64,000 bases of DNA from Phymatolithon calcareum (lineage: Eukaryota > Rhodophyta > Florideophyceae > Hapalidiales), in the NCBI GenBank assembly GCA_977006965.1, contig OZ345376.1, positions 2,108,001-2,172,000 of the forward strand, read 5' to 3'. Position 1 is the stretch's first letter; each line of letters begins with the position of its first letter. The notes beneath the pieces are model-generated. The model searched no databases, was not told the origin of the DNA, and was given only the letters and a program-made list of their open reading frames with translations. The translations under genes and the position numbers were made by a program. This document shows, piece after piece, positions 63,941-64,000 of this stretch.

Positions 63941-64000
63941 GTCAGTGAAGAAGAAATATGCTGGGCAAAATTGATTAATTGAAACAAGTTAGATTTTGAC

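Noticed and set aside
1-64000. CRISPR array, bacterial operon or rRNA genes
   Set aside because: No regularly spaced repeats with unique spacers, no polycistronic layout and no rRNA-like sequence was seen.

Overview
This is a transposon-dense nuclear segment of a eukaryote. The evidence is a set of non-LTR retrotransposons with AATAAA or poly(A) 3' ends, Ty1/copia retroelements, hAT-type DNA transposons and MITEs, spliceosomal GT-AG introns (two inferred, 51 and 162 bp) and a TATA-box promoter. Host genes are few, short, GC-biased and intron-poor. That would fit a compact, TE-rich algal genome such as a florideophyte red alga, but this assignment is a guess from overall character and was not tested.

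Layout. 1-4.7 kb: decayed copia-like element (minus strand) whose RT core is missing, with a foldback element upstream. 5.4-6.9 kb: a well-preserved host gene of unknown function with a HET/TIR-like central region and a probable 51-bp first intron. 8.2-9.0 kb: LINE-A tail. 9.4-18.1 kb: a nested stack, LINE-D containing a young copia element that in turn contains a hAT-like MITE; each layer is bounded by its own target-site duplication (TSD). 18.6-19.7 kb: hAT copy 1. 20.6-23.1 kb: a multi-pass membrane-protein gene split by a 437-bp LINE-D tail. 24.0-24.8 kb: MITE and palindrome. 24.8-31.4 kb and 43.6-49.2 kb: two diverged copies (A and B) of a segmental duplication. Each copy carries insertions the other lacks. 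B keeps an intact prolyl-4-hydroxylase-like gene; A has a broken copy. 32.0-33.2 kb: an element with 28-bp perfect inverted termini carrying the C-terminal half of a tyrosine recombinase; a foldback repeat lies directly beside it. 35.2-36.0 kb: a secreted Ser-Asp repeat protein with its promoter. 36.6-38.2 kb: LINE-B. 39.1-40.4 kb: hAT copy 3. 40.9-43.3 kb: LINE fragments and a MITE. 49.4-50.9 kb: proline-rich exon spliced to a peroxisomal-type short-chain dehydrogenase (two frameshifts). 51.3-51.7 kb: minisatellite. 53.7-54.8 kb: acidic protein with glutaredoxin-like modules. 55.9-60.1 kb: LINE-B split by a nearly full-length LINE-C. 60.7-61.7 kb: hAT copy 2. 63.0-63.3 kb: start of a WD40 gene.

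The most useful result is that mobile elements can be delimited to the base from TSDs, inverted termini and, in several cases, an empty or uninterrupted homologous site inside the same window. These give a relative chronology of insertions. The most unusual object is the 1.2-kb tyrosine-recombinase element with inverted termini and no evident TSD. A tRNA-Arg-like sequence fused to the truncated 5' end of a LINE-B copy is the second.
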